Of a stretch of DNA of 64,000 bases, positions 54,123-64,000 are shown one piece after another (position 1 is the first letter of the stretch; each line of letters opens with the position of its first letter). The DNA comes from Coprinellus micaceus. Its lineage: Eukaryota > Basidiomycota > Agaricomycetes > Agaricales > Psathyrellaceae. Both the position numbers and the translations under genes were made by a program. The notes under the pieces are model-generated. The model saw only the letters and a program-made list of their open reading frames with translations, did no database searches and was not told the origin of the DNA. The stretch covers positions 1,860,001 to 1,924,000 of the forward strand of contig OX596343.1 of assembly GCA_951394405.1 (NCBI GenBank). The letters run 5' to 3'.

Positions 54123-55621
54123 ATGGCCGCAGAACCCCAGAACCCAGTACCGCGCTATGGAACCAATCACCACAACGCCGTTCAGGTAGACGACACCAAT
54201 TCAGGCAGACCCTCCGCACTCACGCTGGGTCCGAGAAAGAGGCCGTAAGGAGCTTGCCTCAATGAATCCTGGAAACGTCTCCGAAGATCATTATTTTCCT
54301 AGGAATCTTCAAACTGATCCCCTGGTTCACCACGGTCGACACTTTGGGCGCACTATCTATGCCTTTGCCAACATACACGCCCTGCTAGTTGCCGGCCTAA
54401 ATGCAGATGAGAATTCCCCTCCCGTCACCCAGCAGTAAGCACTGAATCATGTCATGTCATCAAGTCCCACCGCGCCTACTGATGTTGGGTGTTGCAGGGA
54501 CAGAAGGGAACTCAAAGTATTTCAGAAGCTCCTGTCCCTTGTCCCAGGGTTCGAGGCCAGGCTCATGTCTTGCGAAAGCGGGGAGGAACTCGTGGCCATT
54601 GCTGGGATGGTATGCACCCGCAGCATATCGTACTCTACGGAGGCCATACTGATGTTATCTTAACGGCACAGTTGCAAAAGGGTGCTTCAAGTGCTCGGTC
54701 AGACGATACCAAAAGCATCAAGACCAACATAGTCGACTGGATAGAGACGCCTGGTGTGTCCTTACACCCCCCGCTATCGAGGACAATGAAGCAAAAGAGG
54801 GGATTTGAACATGATCGTACTGGTTTCCTTCTTTGCCCTGCAGAACTGGATTGGAACGACCCCGAGTACGCAGACCCCTGCTTCCCTTCTTCAAAGCACT
54901 GGCTCACGACTCCCAGGGTCAAGCGCCAGCTTAGGAACAAAGAACTAGCCGTCACCGGTTCTCACTGGCCAATCTTTGTTTACCGGGACGAAAAATACGA
55001 CCCGGAGGACCCCTGGAGGGGCCTTTTCAGAAATGAAGTGCTTGTGAAGGTAAGTGCAGACGTAGGGTTGCTCGCAAGGGGAGAATGTTCTCAAAATGAT
55101 GTAGGGCTTCAAGCACGTCTTCACCAGCCCTAGCTCTGTGGACGATGAACCCAAGGCGACGCGTTCGGGGAATGCTCGACTTCACGGCATGACCCAGATT
55201 ACGCCTGCTTCACTTGCCTACGTCTTTACTCAGGTCGCCTTGCCATATTTATGTCTCCTGGGTTTCGAAGCGCGGCTGACGTGGAGGTGATTTGACAGGT
55301 TCGCTTCGCTCTGACATCTGCGAGCGTGTTCTCCAGGACCGATCGGGAGACGGATTCTGAAACATTCTATACATCCGTCCTGGAACTCCTAGAAGATCCG
55401 GAAGAGCAAGATGAAGTCAAACCTCTCATCTTATGGTGGAATCAGTGAGCTATAATTTACTCTTCAAAATCACTATACTGAGGGTTGTCAGGCGAGTATT
55501 TCCCTCCTTTTCCACCAGTCGCCGCCTTGCTCCTTCAAACAGCGCACTCTCCAGAATCAAGCAAAGACGCGAAGCAATGGCTCGAAACCCTGCCGCTGGT
55601 GCAGCTACAGTATCCCGATGA
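54123..55621 (+). CDS. DUF6698 family protein, 7 exons
   Basis: Exons 54123-54244, 54303-54434, 54498-54609, 54672-55049, 55105-55233, 55299-55444 and 55492-55621 join in phase to 382 codons plus stop. The blocks HHGRHFGRTIYAFANIHALL, FQKLLSLVPGFEARLM, LQKGASSARSDDTKSIK, GSHWPIFVYRDEKYDPEDPW, FKHVFTSPSSVDDEPKATRS, GMTQITPASLAYVFTQVRFA and SALSRIKQRREAMAR match, from memory, the agaricomycete family DUF6698, whose function is unknown. The conserved positively charged and SSAR/TSPSSV motifs all look intact. The family is multi-copy in this group and often lies in repeat-rich DNA. All donor sites are GT and all acceptors AG; the frame has no damage. Confidence 0.85.
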
Positions 55622-55911
55622 ACTCGAGAGCGACACTGTCTCCAAGTCATTTTCGGCTCAGCTGAGATGAGAATATTTATACTGGCCGTAGTGTAGGGGG
55701 GCATGAATGTATCTGTAGACACACGGCGTACGTATATGCATCCATCATTCTGCGTGAAAGCAGATCCCGCCATGCAACGCGGCCATACGGCAGGTAGCAG
55801 GGAACAACCGATCAAAAAATAGCCTCAGCTCAGAAGTATGGCAGTAAACGATCAGGTATGTATTTGCACCTGGAGCTTACCGTTAGTCCCAAGACGCTAG
55901 TCCGTGTCTCT

Positions 55912-56488
55912 GGGAGCCAAGGAGAAACTCACTTGCTTTGGCCGCTCAACCGTGAAACTACGGGTGGTCCCTGTCACCGCGGACAAGAGGACCCCCCCTT
56001 GCATTGGACGTTCAGCGGTGGACGTGTGGGGTGGGGATGATATCACGTCGTCGGGGGTACCCTCATTTGGTCGCCTGACGGTTGCAGGCAGTGCTGAGAA
56101 GGTGAGGCAGAGGGGCAGAGCTCGTCATCTGCGGAGCTATGTTAGCCAAGATCGTTGGAGGGCAAGGAGAATCTCACTTACCTTGGCCGCTCAACCGTGA
56201 AACTACGGGTGGACCTGAGGATCTGCGGTCAAGTGAGCCGTGATTCTAGTCCGCGGGGTCCCTTGGGAGTGTTGAGGAGGACCCCCTGCAATGCAGGACT
56301 TCTCGTCTGCCCCGTTCTGTTGGTCCCTGTCACTGCGGACAAGAGGACCCCCCCTTCCATTGGATGTTCAGCGGTGGACCTGTGGGGTGGGGATGATATC
56401 ATGTCGTCGAGGGTACCTTCATTCGGTCGCCTGACGGTTGTAGGGAGTGCTGAGAAGGTGAGGCAGAGGGGCAGAGCTCGTCATCTGC
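55912..56488. repeat. diverged tandem duplication with 121-bp insertion
   Basis: Unit A (55912-56132) and unit B (56157-56488) both contain GCCGCTCAACCGTGAAACTA, then GGTCCCTGTCAC, GTGGGGTGGGGATGATATCA and GGGGCAGAGCTCGTCATCTG in the same order. The spacing shifts from 245 to 366 bp because B has about 121 extra bases at 56211-56331. The copies differ at scattered positions (for example CACGTCGTCGG against CATGTCGTCGA). No open frame is conserved across both copies. Confidence 0.85.
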
Positions 56489-57403
56489 TTGACAAAGACT
56501 GCAGATCTGGCAAGGGGTTTCAGGTGAAGCATGCGAGGCTATTGGGATAAGGAGATGTGAAAGATGCTCTGAGGCTCTCCCAGTGATGCTCTTGAACGCG
56601 GGTGGAATCAAGGTGAGCAATATCTGGCATTAGCGGCTTCAGCTTGGAGGCATGTCTGGTGTGTTGTATCTCCACCCTCATGAATTATAAAGCAGTCCGG
56701 CTTGGGTCGCACCTGAGCGTCGTTCTACAGATGAAGATATTGCTCCTTCCTGCCAAGGGTGATAGCACCGTGCCTCTATGGTGGGAGTGACCAAGCTCGT
56801 CATGCAGGAGTCACCCTTGCAGTACGAGGCACTGATGATCAGCGATTGTGACGGTTTGGCCTTCTGGCCCTCCTGGCGGATTCTGCCGTTCCCACCGCCC
56901 CATCTAAACCGTGGTGGGCCCGCTGGACTTTCGCAACCGGTCCCTCGGCGGAGAAGGGACCCCGCACCGGCCATCACTGACCGACATCTGAGAGCCTTCC
57001 AGAACCGCTGAGAGGTCGCCCTGAGTCTCATCATCTGGCGTCGAGGCCATAAGCTGATTAGAGGGCACCGTCGGTACCAGGCTTGTGTCTCTTATCCCCT
57101 TGGCAACTCGGGTTGTCGGTATCAAATGACCAAGGCTTGGGGAAAACCACCACAATAGAAAGCGTGGGAGGGATGGCATCTTTCATCCACCCTGTCGTCT
57201 CATATAAAGCGCTGTCCGGAGGATGGAAGAGTTAGGTTGCTTAGACAAAAGGTGTCAGTTTATAATAGTATCCAAGATCAGATATAGCCCCCTCGTTCCA
57301 TCTTGGAACCCCCGATGTAAAAAGTGTGCTCAAAAATGATGTCATAGTTACCAAAAAAGGAAATGCCCCTATTGGGTGGTTGGTTGGTCCAAATGAGAAG
57401 TTG
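56489..57403. other. 3' flank of the truncated KDZ gene
   Basis: The catalytic part of the KDZ transposase should lie here on the minus strand, but I find no trace. Short frames on both strands have no domain. Confidence 0.45.
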
Positions 57404-58544
57404 CTATTCAGATTTTCGGACCCTAGGTTTCAATTTTGAACCCCGGCATACCCTTGCCTTGAACAGGTGGTACTGCTCCAGGGCCATGAAGGTCACAGCG
57501 GAACGAATGGCTGTCCAACTAGCAGGATAGAGTGCCCTGTCCAGGTACTGGATATCCTCATCGGCGGAGTTCTCACACCAACAGGTGTACACAGAGAGGT
57601 AGTGGAAGCCAGTGGTGTGAAGAAAGCAGACGACATCGCCACTACCAATGGTCTTCTTTTTGGGGCGAGCCGAGAAGGAGTTGTCATCATGACCATTGAC
57701 CCGGTTTGCAGAGATGAGGCGAGATTCCAGTTCTTCGATAGTGGCTTCGTACTTGGGGCAGGGGTTTTGCCCATGGCTGAGGCAGATGGTGGTTCCAGTG
57801 TGCCAAAGCCAGGCAGGTGACCAATGGCCCCTAGCCCAAGTCTCCACCTTGTGGAATGGGTTGAGTCGATGTCCGACACGGCAGCAGTCAACGCAAAGTC
57901 TGGGTCATCCAAGGCAGTCAAGGCAGCGCCATGTTGCTGGGCTGGAGTTGCAGGATTGGCACAATGGAGACTGGAGCTCCTGGTCATACACCAGTCGGGC
58001 CAGATACGGAGACCATTTCGTGTTGGCCCAAATCTTCATTGACTCTTGAACAGTCTGTACAAAATGGTTTGTGTTCATTAGCCTCGTGAATGAATAAATA
58101 ACAGAGATCGCATACCGTTCCCTGAGTTGTATTTGCCTTCGCAGAGTCAAAGATCTTCAGCCGATATGGATCCTTCACATTGGGTCCATTTGCCGACTTG
58201 ATGAAATCCGCTTGATCAGTAAAGGGAATGGGGACGTCGAATGGAGTACCAAAGGCCTGGAACCCAGGAATGATAATGTCGTCTGGAGGGCCCAAATTGA
58301 AGGTGCATCCGACAGGATCAATTGTGGACGTCGTTGGGATGGTGAGTGGATTCAAGGGGGCAGTGGGGGCATCTAGACCAGGCGCAGAGCTGATAGGTGC
58401 GATAGTGAGGTCTAACCGGGCCTTCCTGTTTCGAGGCTTTTAGTTGTCCCGTATGAGGCGGCCCTTGTAGCCACGGCTGGTCATGCGGCCAATGTAGTCT
58501 GCTGTAATGGTGCGTTTCCAGTCGGTTTCCATACTGGGAGGCAT
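57404..58544 (-). pseudogene. KDZ transposase N-terminal part with CxC2 domain, truncated
   Basis: From ATG 58544 the frame passes an in-frame TAA (after RLIRDN, about 58440), an intron at 58055-58115 and then a cysteine cluster: CQSCN, WRCLDC, a TGA, LCVDCC, GHRLNPFHKVETWARGHW. This continues, in the same frame, into WLWHTGTTICLSHG, CFLHTTGFHYLSVYTCWCEN and LYPASWTAIRSAVTFMALEQ. That is the CxC2 cysteine cluster and following strand domain that precede the catalytic core in Kyakuja-Dileera-Zisupton (KDZ) transposases. The sequence stops at 57404, just where the transposase core should begin. Two in-frame stops and the missing core make it inactive. Its 5' end faces the divergent gene at 58748, 203 bp away. 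Confidence 0.8.
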
Positions 58545-58747
58545 TGTGCAAGGAGGTAAGGCTGTGTTGAGTGTTTCAGAGAGGAATGTGTGGAGGGGCG
58601 ATAGTGCCAGGTGTTCCACCTTCCTCCCTTGCATCTTCGACCTATAAGTACTCTTCTACAGTTGTCTGGTTCCTATGCCAGCCATTGCAGTAACTCTGTA
58701 TCGCCCACTCTTGCCTACAACCTCTACTTCACTATAACAACGCATCA

Positions 58748-61700
58748 ATGGCTAAACCCCATACCGACATCGAAGGGGATGAGTCCTTGGCTTCTGAACG
58801 TACACCTGCTTCTGGTATGGGAACGGAGGATGAAGAAGGCACATGTGAGCAATCACAGTCTGGTGACCCGGCTCAGGACAGTCTTATCAGTGAAATATCG
58901 CTCGACGACCGGTTCAACGAAGACCAGCTGTCTCACCTTGTACTCAGTAAGGACGAATATTGGCAAGTGGGAAAGAAGGAAAGGGGGGAGATTGCATTCA
59001 GAATGGGGGATACCTTTGTCAAGGAGATGGTTCAGGATGGCATTGATGTTTCAGAGGACAAATGAGTGAGGATTCTAGAGGTATTTAGGCCCAACCTCGG
59101 AGCACATATGCAAATACCTGATTCCTATTGATTTCAGAACGTGAGGCTCTGGCTGGCCCAAAGGGCACATACTCGGAAGGAACCCCTCCAATGGAATATA
59201 CACTGGAGTGCCAGGCTAGTCTTCCACAAAGAGAATCAGGAGCTGGTCAGAAGAACACAGATGCGTATGTATCAGGAGGCAACAGGCAAGGTGGCCAATG
59301 ACGACAACACAACCTCGGTCCCTCCCGACAAAGATGTGCCCGAGACCAGAGAGCTTCCTATTGACAAAGCCTTGCGACCATTTCACTTTCTGCAAAGGGC
59401 CATCTCCGCTGAGTTCAACGATCTGTCAAGAAAGGAACTGAAGGCTTACGAGGACAAAGCGACCCTGTGGAGAGGCATGGGACCTTCCCACGAAGTGCGA
59501 TGTGGGTAGGAGACATTTGATGGACCCATATTAGCCCACAACTGACCCAATCAGGAAACGATCTAGAATGGCCGAACAACATGCGGCGCGAACCATTCGG
59601 GGTTTGTCACACAACTTATATTGGCAGATGGGTGTTAGATTGTTCATGTTGGCCAGCTGGGAGGATAGCCAAGGGAAGATCATCAGCGGTGAGTACCCAA
59701 CCAACTATATTCTGCCCGGTCTAACAGTTCATGCAGTACCTCTCGATTTCAATCATGAATTAGGTAGCGATGGACGGTCATACAAATTGACCCACTGGTC
59801 GTACCTTGAGTCAATCGGGCTCCTAAAGCATTACTCTGCTTTCTCTGAGAAGGTGTGGCCAGAAAAAGACGCTGAAGTGGACGTGAAAGCAACCCCTACG
59901 GATATCACCTTCCAGACCGATGGAGATGGAAGGCCGATTCTCCCTGACCCGACTATGAAACATCCCATACTAAAGCCTCAGAAGCATCTGTCCAACCTAG
60001 TTCGCAAATTTATGGATGCCCATTATGGTTCATAATCAATGGTTTCCCCTTTAATTGAAGGGTAATGGTCTTACATACACCCCAGGCCTTGCTAAAGGAA
60101 TACCAGTGGGCCAAAAGACTGGGCGAGGAGTACCTTGGACCTCTCTCAGCAAGAGTCTTTCGGAGTTCATTGAACCCATCTACCTCCCAGATGGCTGGCT
60201 TTATCTGCGGGACCCAAATGTTATCGGTGTCGACAACTGTCGAACATTACTCCTGCACTGGTCGAGGCGTCAGAACGAAGGCCTGGTTCCGTTCGAGTTC
60301 CATCAGTATGAGGTGACACTCCCCCCTATTGTTGGCTCTGATGGCAAGTCTACTCCCCAATCGAAGATGGTCCCGCAAGAGCTACTTCCCCTCCTCAATA
60401 CCCAGGATCTAACCGAGGACGAGCATGGGAAGAAAAAGACCCAAAGGAAGCGCCGAAAGGCCCCCACAAAAAAGCCCCCGAAAAAGTCAACGCCAGTTCA
60501 GTCATCTCAGGCCCCACCCAAGCCGCCCCCCAAGAAATCGGGTTGGACAAAGCCAGATCGTTCCCCCTCCAAATCAAGAGCTGGTGTGGGAAAGGTTGTA
60601 AAGGGAGTCAGCACCAAGGACCTCAATGAAAGTAATGGTGAGATGGGGTCTGCTGGTCAGAAGCAGAAAGGAAAACGAAAGGCATCTCAAAAGCGTGTTC
60701 CCAATGGGTCTGAGTCTGATGAGTCTGATGTCGGAAGCCAATCTGGTGAGCTTTTATTTCTTCGTACTAATAGATGGGCTATTTGCTAATCCCACCCCAG
60801 ATACTTCCCAAGATTCATACAGGACGCCCAGAAGATCCCGCCGTGGCAGCCCCGCTACATCGAGCCTTATAGGTGCAACCGAGGACCTATCTCTAAACTC
60901 CCCGATTTGAGGTTGATCAAGGGCGCCTAGGCAATCGGACGAGGATGAAAGTCGGTCTGAGAAGAAGCGGCCCAAGAAAGGGAAAGGAAAGGGCCGTCAT
61001 AGAGATGTATTTGGGGAACAAGGGGATGAGAGTGATGGTGAAAGGAAGAGCTGAAAGCAAGGGGAGTTGGAGCCAAAAAGGGGTGGGAGGCGAGAAGCTT
61101 CAAAGGGAAGGGGAACAGAGGACCAGGATGAGGAGATGGAGGATGGTGATGAAGTAAAGAGGCCTGCCCAGAGGAAGGGGGGAAAGGTGGCTGGGGCCAA
61201 GGTTGGTGAGAAAGTGCTGAGAAAGGAAAGAGAAGGACAAGATGAGCTTGATGAAATGGCAGAGACTCGCGTTCGGTGCTCAAAGAGACAGGGTGAGAAG
61301 GCTCAAGAGAAAGAATCTCACAAATCAGGGCCCAAAACAGCGAATCAAACACGGAGTACCTCCAAAATGGGAAATGTCGGCAAGTCAGCTCAGAGAAATG
61401 GCTCCAAGTCGCCAGTGAAGAAGGTGAAGTGGAAGGCTCTGGAAGGTAATGTGGCCGATGAAGAGGCTCTACATGGGGAGGCCGAGGAGGAAGAGGAGAC
61501 GCCGGCAGTAGGAAGCCAGTCTCGGGGACGAGTCCGAGAGCGGGGTGGCCATGCGACACCATCCCAGGGGCGAAGCAAGTCCGTTCCTGTTGTTGATGAT
61601 GTGGATGAAGAGACTGTTCAGAGGGCTCGAGCACCAAGCATCCGAAAGAAGTCTGCAGAGGAAAGGGACATCGAGACTGTCACAAGTGGGTTGGTCTGGG

Positions 61701-61750
61701 GAATTACGATGGAGAAGCACAAGTGGAAGGGCAATTCCAAGTACACCTGA
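58748..61750 (+). CDS. KDZ-adjacent divergent gene, unknown, basic repetitive C-terminus
   Basis: Exons start at ATG 58748 and 59135, then about 59558-59689, 59738-60030, 60092-60745, 60800-60909 and a further basic segment to 61750. Most junctions fit: GG|GTAGGA to ATCAG near 59507-59556, GTGAGT to ATGCAG near 59690-59737, and GTGAGC to CCCCAG near 60746-60799. The first exon is followed by a TGA before a good donor, and another TGA occurs near 61050, so one or two breaks are possible. The middle part has YWQMGVRLFMLASWED and DGWLYLRDPNVIGVDNCRTL, with no family I know. The C-terminus from about 60420 is Lys/Arg/Ser/Pro/Glu-rich. Its start is 203 bp from the KDZ start and divergent, as with accessory genes carried by KDZ elements. 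It lacks an HxD iron motif of TET/JBP type. Confidence 0.5.
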
Positions 61751-63055
61751 TATTCCCGCCAGCATATCAGTATCGATTCAATTCTAACTATAATATCTTT
61801 AAATTAGACATGCCTTCTTCACTGACATCGGGTTCCCCATGAACGCACTGCAGGCCGATCATAAGACACCTTCCAACGACGAGCTCACTGTGCAAGCTAC
61901 TCCTGACTGCCAATCGGCCAATGTGAGCGCAAACCGGCAACCACCGACCCGGCAATAGCCGGTCGCTGGCCTTCCGATGGGCGCCTATTTCCCGACCTTG
62001 TATCATTCTCAGATTAAACAGGTCAGTCGCTTGTTCTGTGGGCGGAAAAATATTTCATAGGCATGGTTGGCATGAGGTGGACATACAGGCAAAGATCCAC
62101 ACCGACCACCCTATTGGTATGTTGCCTGCGCCGGTGCCAATGGCTGCAGAGGTACGGTTCGGTATTAATACCACCTGCCGTCGACCCATACCACATGTTC
62201 TCCCATGAATTCTCTACCTTCAGCCAGGCCACTTTACCAATAACTAAGTTGTTTTGCTGAGACTGACGGGAGCATATGGTCATGGGGGAGTTAATGAAGG
62301 TTCTCCGCCAGCTCACCGAGCTGGTCGATAACCATGCCTCCCTCAATTAGCCTGAAACAGGGTATCTGAACAAGGAGCTTGCCGATTGGTTTGTGACGAC
62401 AAGGGAAGATGTTGAGCAGTGGGGTGTGCATGAGCATCAGAAAATGGAGAATTGGTCCGAAACAAAGGAAAGACACCACCAGCAGGGTCTCAGGTAGAGT
62501 CTCCAATCTAGTTGTTTTGACAGATGTATCTATCGGATGTACATCACACGCATGTGTGCTTGTCAATCATGACACACATGGAGGCTTACCCATTCGCCTT
62601 CTGAAAGAACATGAACCCAAGTGTAGTCGGGGGTATCCCAAATTCCGCATCGGGCCTCACCTAGATTTCCTTGATATATCACTATCCCACCACTGTGGGG
62701 TATTTCCAATAATTTCATAGAACTGTCAAACGAGCTGGTGTTCGGGAAGCCTTGAGGACGGCCCGTATTTGTCCCACAGCCATCACGATGAGGCCAGACC
62801 CCGAACCAAGTTTGGCATATTGTTTCCATCCACAGGGCCAATGCTGGGATCATAAATGCAAGGAGGCCCGCCAAGCTTGTCGCCAATAACAGTGCAACTA
62901 TGTCGCAGACCCCATCTTCGTCTATGCCGTGTCCCTCTCCCGACTCGAGCGCATGCTCCACCAGCTCTCATTCCACCGATAGCCACCTAGGTCACCCCAG
63001 CTGGCCGGCTCTAAGCCGGACCCAGCTTGGCAGGCAGCTGGGCTGGGCTGGGCCG
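61751..63055. other. intergenic, no gene supported
   Basis: A 132-codon minus-strand frame (62563-62961) is the longest and has one hydrophobic segment, but no codon pattern or domain supports it. AGCT-containing repeats begin near 63020. Confidence 0.4.
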
Positions 63056-63590
63056 GCTGGCGTTAGTGATGGTCACGGGTAACCCACGGGTAGCGGCGCA
63101 GCGACCCGTACCCGTACCCGTGGGAACCCTGACCCGCAACCCGGCGGGTTTCCCGCGTCGAACGAGCCCAAGAACACCCAAAACGGATCAGAAATGGTGG
63201 AGATATGAGTGATTTATTCAATTCACTCATAACCCGCCGAGCTTTTGTCCGTTTTGGATGTTCTTGAGCTCGTTTTAAACGCCACGGGTATGCGGACGTC
63301 TACCCGTACCCGTACCCGCGCATACCCGTCCCGCAAACCCGGCGGGTTTCCAATACCCTTGACCATCACTAGCTGGCGTCCGGCTCAGCTAAAAACGCGT
63401 CAGCTCAGCTGTGGGCTGGCGCATATCCAGCTGAGCTGAGCTATTCCCAGCTAAGCTGAGAGTCGTCCAGCTGATGCGAGGAGCTGAGCTTCTTGCACAG
63501 CCGGGCTCAGCTCGAGCGTGTGAAGCTCAGCTGTGGTACGAGTTTCCCGTATGGTACCAGGCTATCAAGCTGAGCTCAGCTCGGGTGTTA
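63010..63590. repeat. AGCTGAGC-rich repeat, interrupted by the MITE
   Basis: Both sides of the MITE are packed with AGCT, CAGCTGAG and GCTGGG motifs (63015-63055 and 63380-63580), for example AGCTGAGCTCAGCTC near 63570. This dense self-complementary sequence looks like an older fold-back repeat into which the MITE inserted. Confidence 0.6.
63056..63379. mobile_element. hAT-like MITE with perfect 8-bp TSD
   Basis: The element spans 63064-63371 (308 bp). Its ends are exact 12-bp inverted repeats: TAGTGATGGTCA at 63064-63075 and TGACCATCACTA at 63360-63371. It is flanked by an exact 8-bp direct repeat, GCTGGCGT, at 63056-63063 and 63372-63379. Inside, long imperfect inverted arms (CCCAAGAACACCCAAAACGG near 63167 against CGTTTTGGATGTTCTTGAG near 63250) make a fold-back structure. 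ACCCGT repeats lie in both halves. There is no coding capacity. An 8-bp target duplication with TAG-starting ends is the hAT signature, so this is a non-autonomous hAT element. The intact duplication and ends indicate a fairly recent insertion. Confidence 0.9.
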
Positions 63591-63653
63591 CAGTCACATT
63601 GTGACAGATGTGTGACACAACAAACAAAGACAAACATGACAAACAAACAAGTG

Positions 63654-63732
63654 ATGATGTCATACATACACAAATAGATATGATGTCATGTAGATCGTGA
63701 TGTCATACATGCCACACTGTCAATGATGTCAT
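63654..63732. repeat. four GATGTCAT motifs
   Basis: GATGTCAT occurs at 63656, 63682, 63699 and 63725. The motif is close to the CRE/ATF-type palindrome TGACGTCA but lacks the central CG. Spacing is irregular (26, 17, 26 bp). It could be binding-site clustering or a degenerate short tandem repeat. Confidence 0.6.
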
Positions 63733-64000
63733 GCAGATCTGAGATCGGAAATGACACTCATTTAGATAAGACTATTCAAAATTGCATGCCTGATATCAGA
63801 GTCAATTCTTGGCCGATAAGGATGATTTTGGTATCGTTAGAAAGCCCTTGTCAATCTCTATTTGGGGGTGTTTGTTGCGAGGTCAACTTTGGCTCCCATA
63901 GATGCCAAATGGCGGATTTCAAAATTACAGACTTGGCAAGTGCACTGTTTAGGTTTTTTTGGCACACAATGTGATGTGTGAACAGGAGGGCATGTACTAC
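63733..64000. other. AT-richer flank, no gene seen
   Basis: The base composition is visibly more AT-rich than the rest of the window. No open frame or repeat is supported before the end of the window. Confidence 0.4.

Noticed and set aside
62563..62961. Minus-strand ORF of 132 codons
   Set aside because: One hydrophobic segment but no conserved motif; no convincing start context.

Overview
The window is nuclear DNA of a filamentous basidiomycete, most likely an agaricomycete. The genes carry short (35-110 nt) GT-AG introns. The recognisable families are ones expanded or typical in that group: Plavaka-type and KDZ-type DNA transposons, JmjC proteins, F-box-like proteins and DUF6698. I see no bacterial or organellar features. 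All family calls are from memory of the families; no database was searched.

Layout. 0-2 kb: a decayed gene resembling fungal Est1/SMG-type TPR proteins (minus). 2.4-7.0 kb: an intact 8-exon JmjC gene (minus; my model gives 1374 aa with every splice phase consistent). 7.7-10.5 kb: two pseudogenes on the minus strand, dynein light chain LC8 and the AAA+ ATPase CDC48. 11.7-12.1 kb: a small coiled-coil ORF. 12-17 kb is nearly featureless. 16.9-18.8 kb: an intact 5-exon protein-kinase-like gene (minus, 553 aa) with a possible PD-(D/E)XK-like N-terminal segment. 18.8-23.5 kb is gene-poor. 23.5-27.3 kb: two unrecognised minus-strand genes, one with five phase-consistent exons (687 aa). 28.8-29.8 kb: a gene with a duplicated CX2CX11HXC zinc-ligand-like motif; its paralogue lies at 51.4-52.2 kb. 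30.5-31.1 kb: a 103-bp minisatellite. 31.7-34.9 kb: two convergent F-box/LRR-like genes, the first frameshifted. 35.4-39.8 kb: a zinc-finger-like ORF, two further CDC48 fragments and a coiled-coil gene. 40.5-45.3 kb: an apparently full-length Plavaka transposase gene. 47.1-50.0 kb: an RPN2 (26S proteasome subunit) pseudogene. 53.3 kb: a fourth CDC48 fragment. 54.1-55.6 kb: an intact 7-exon DUF6698 gene. 55.9-56.5 kb: a diverged tandem duplication. 57.4-58.5 kb: a stop-broken, truncated KDZ transposase N-terminus (CxC2 domain), divergent from a basic, low-complexity gene (58.7-61.7 kb). 63.06-63.38 kb: a 308-bp hAT-like MITE with a perfect 8-bp target duplication.

This looks like a fast-evolving, repeat-shaped region. 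Live accessory genes alternate with dead duplicates of core housekeeping genes: CDC48 four times, RPN2, LC8 and an Est1-like gene. The RPN2 and LC8 relics keep intron remnants, so they arose by DNA-level duplication rather than reverse transcription. No operon-like cooperation is expected. The only obvious pairing is the divergent KDZ/partner-gene arrangement.
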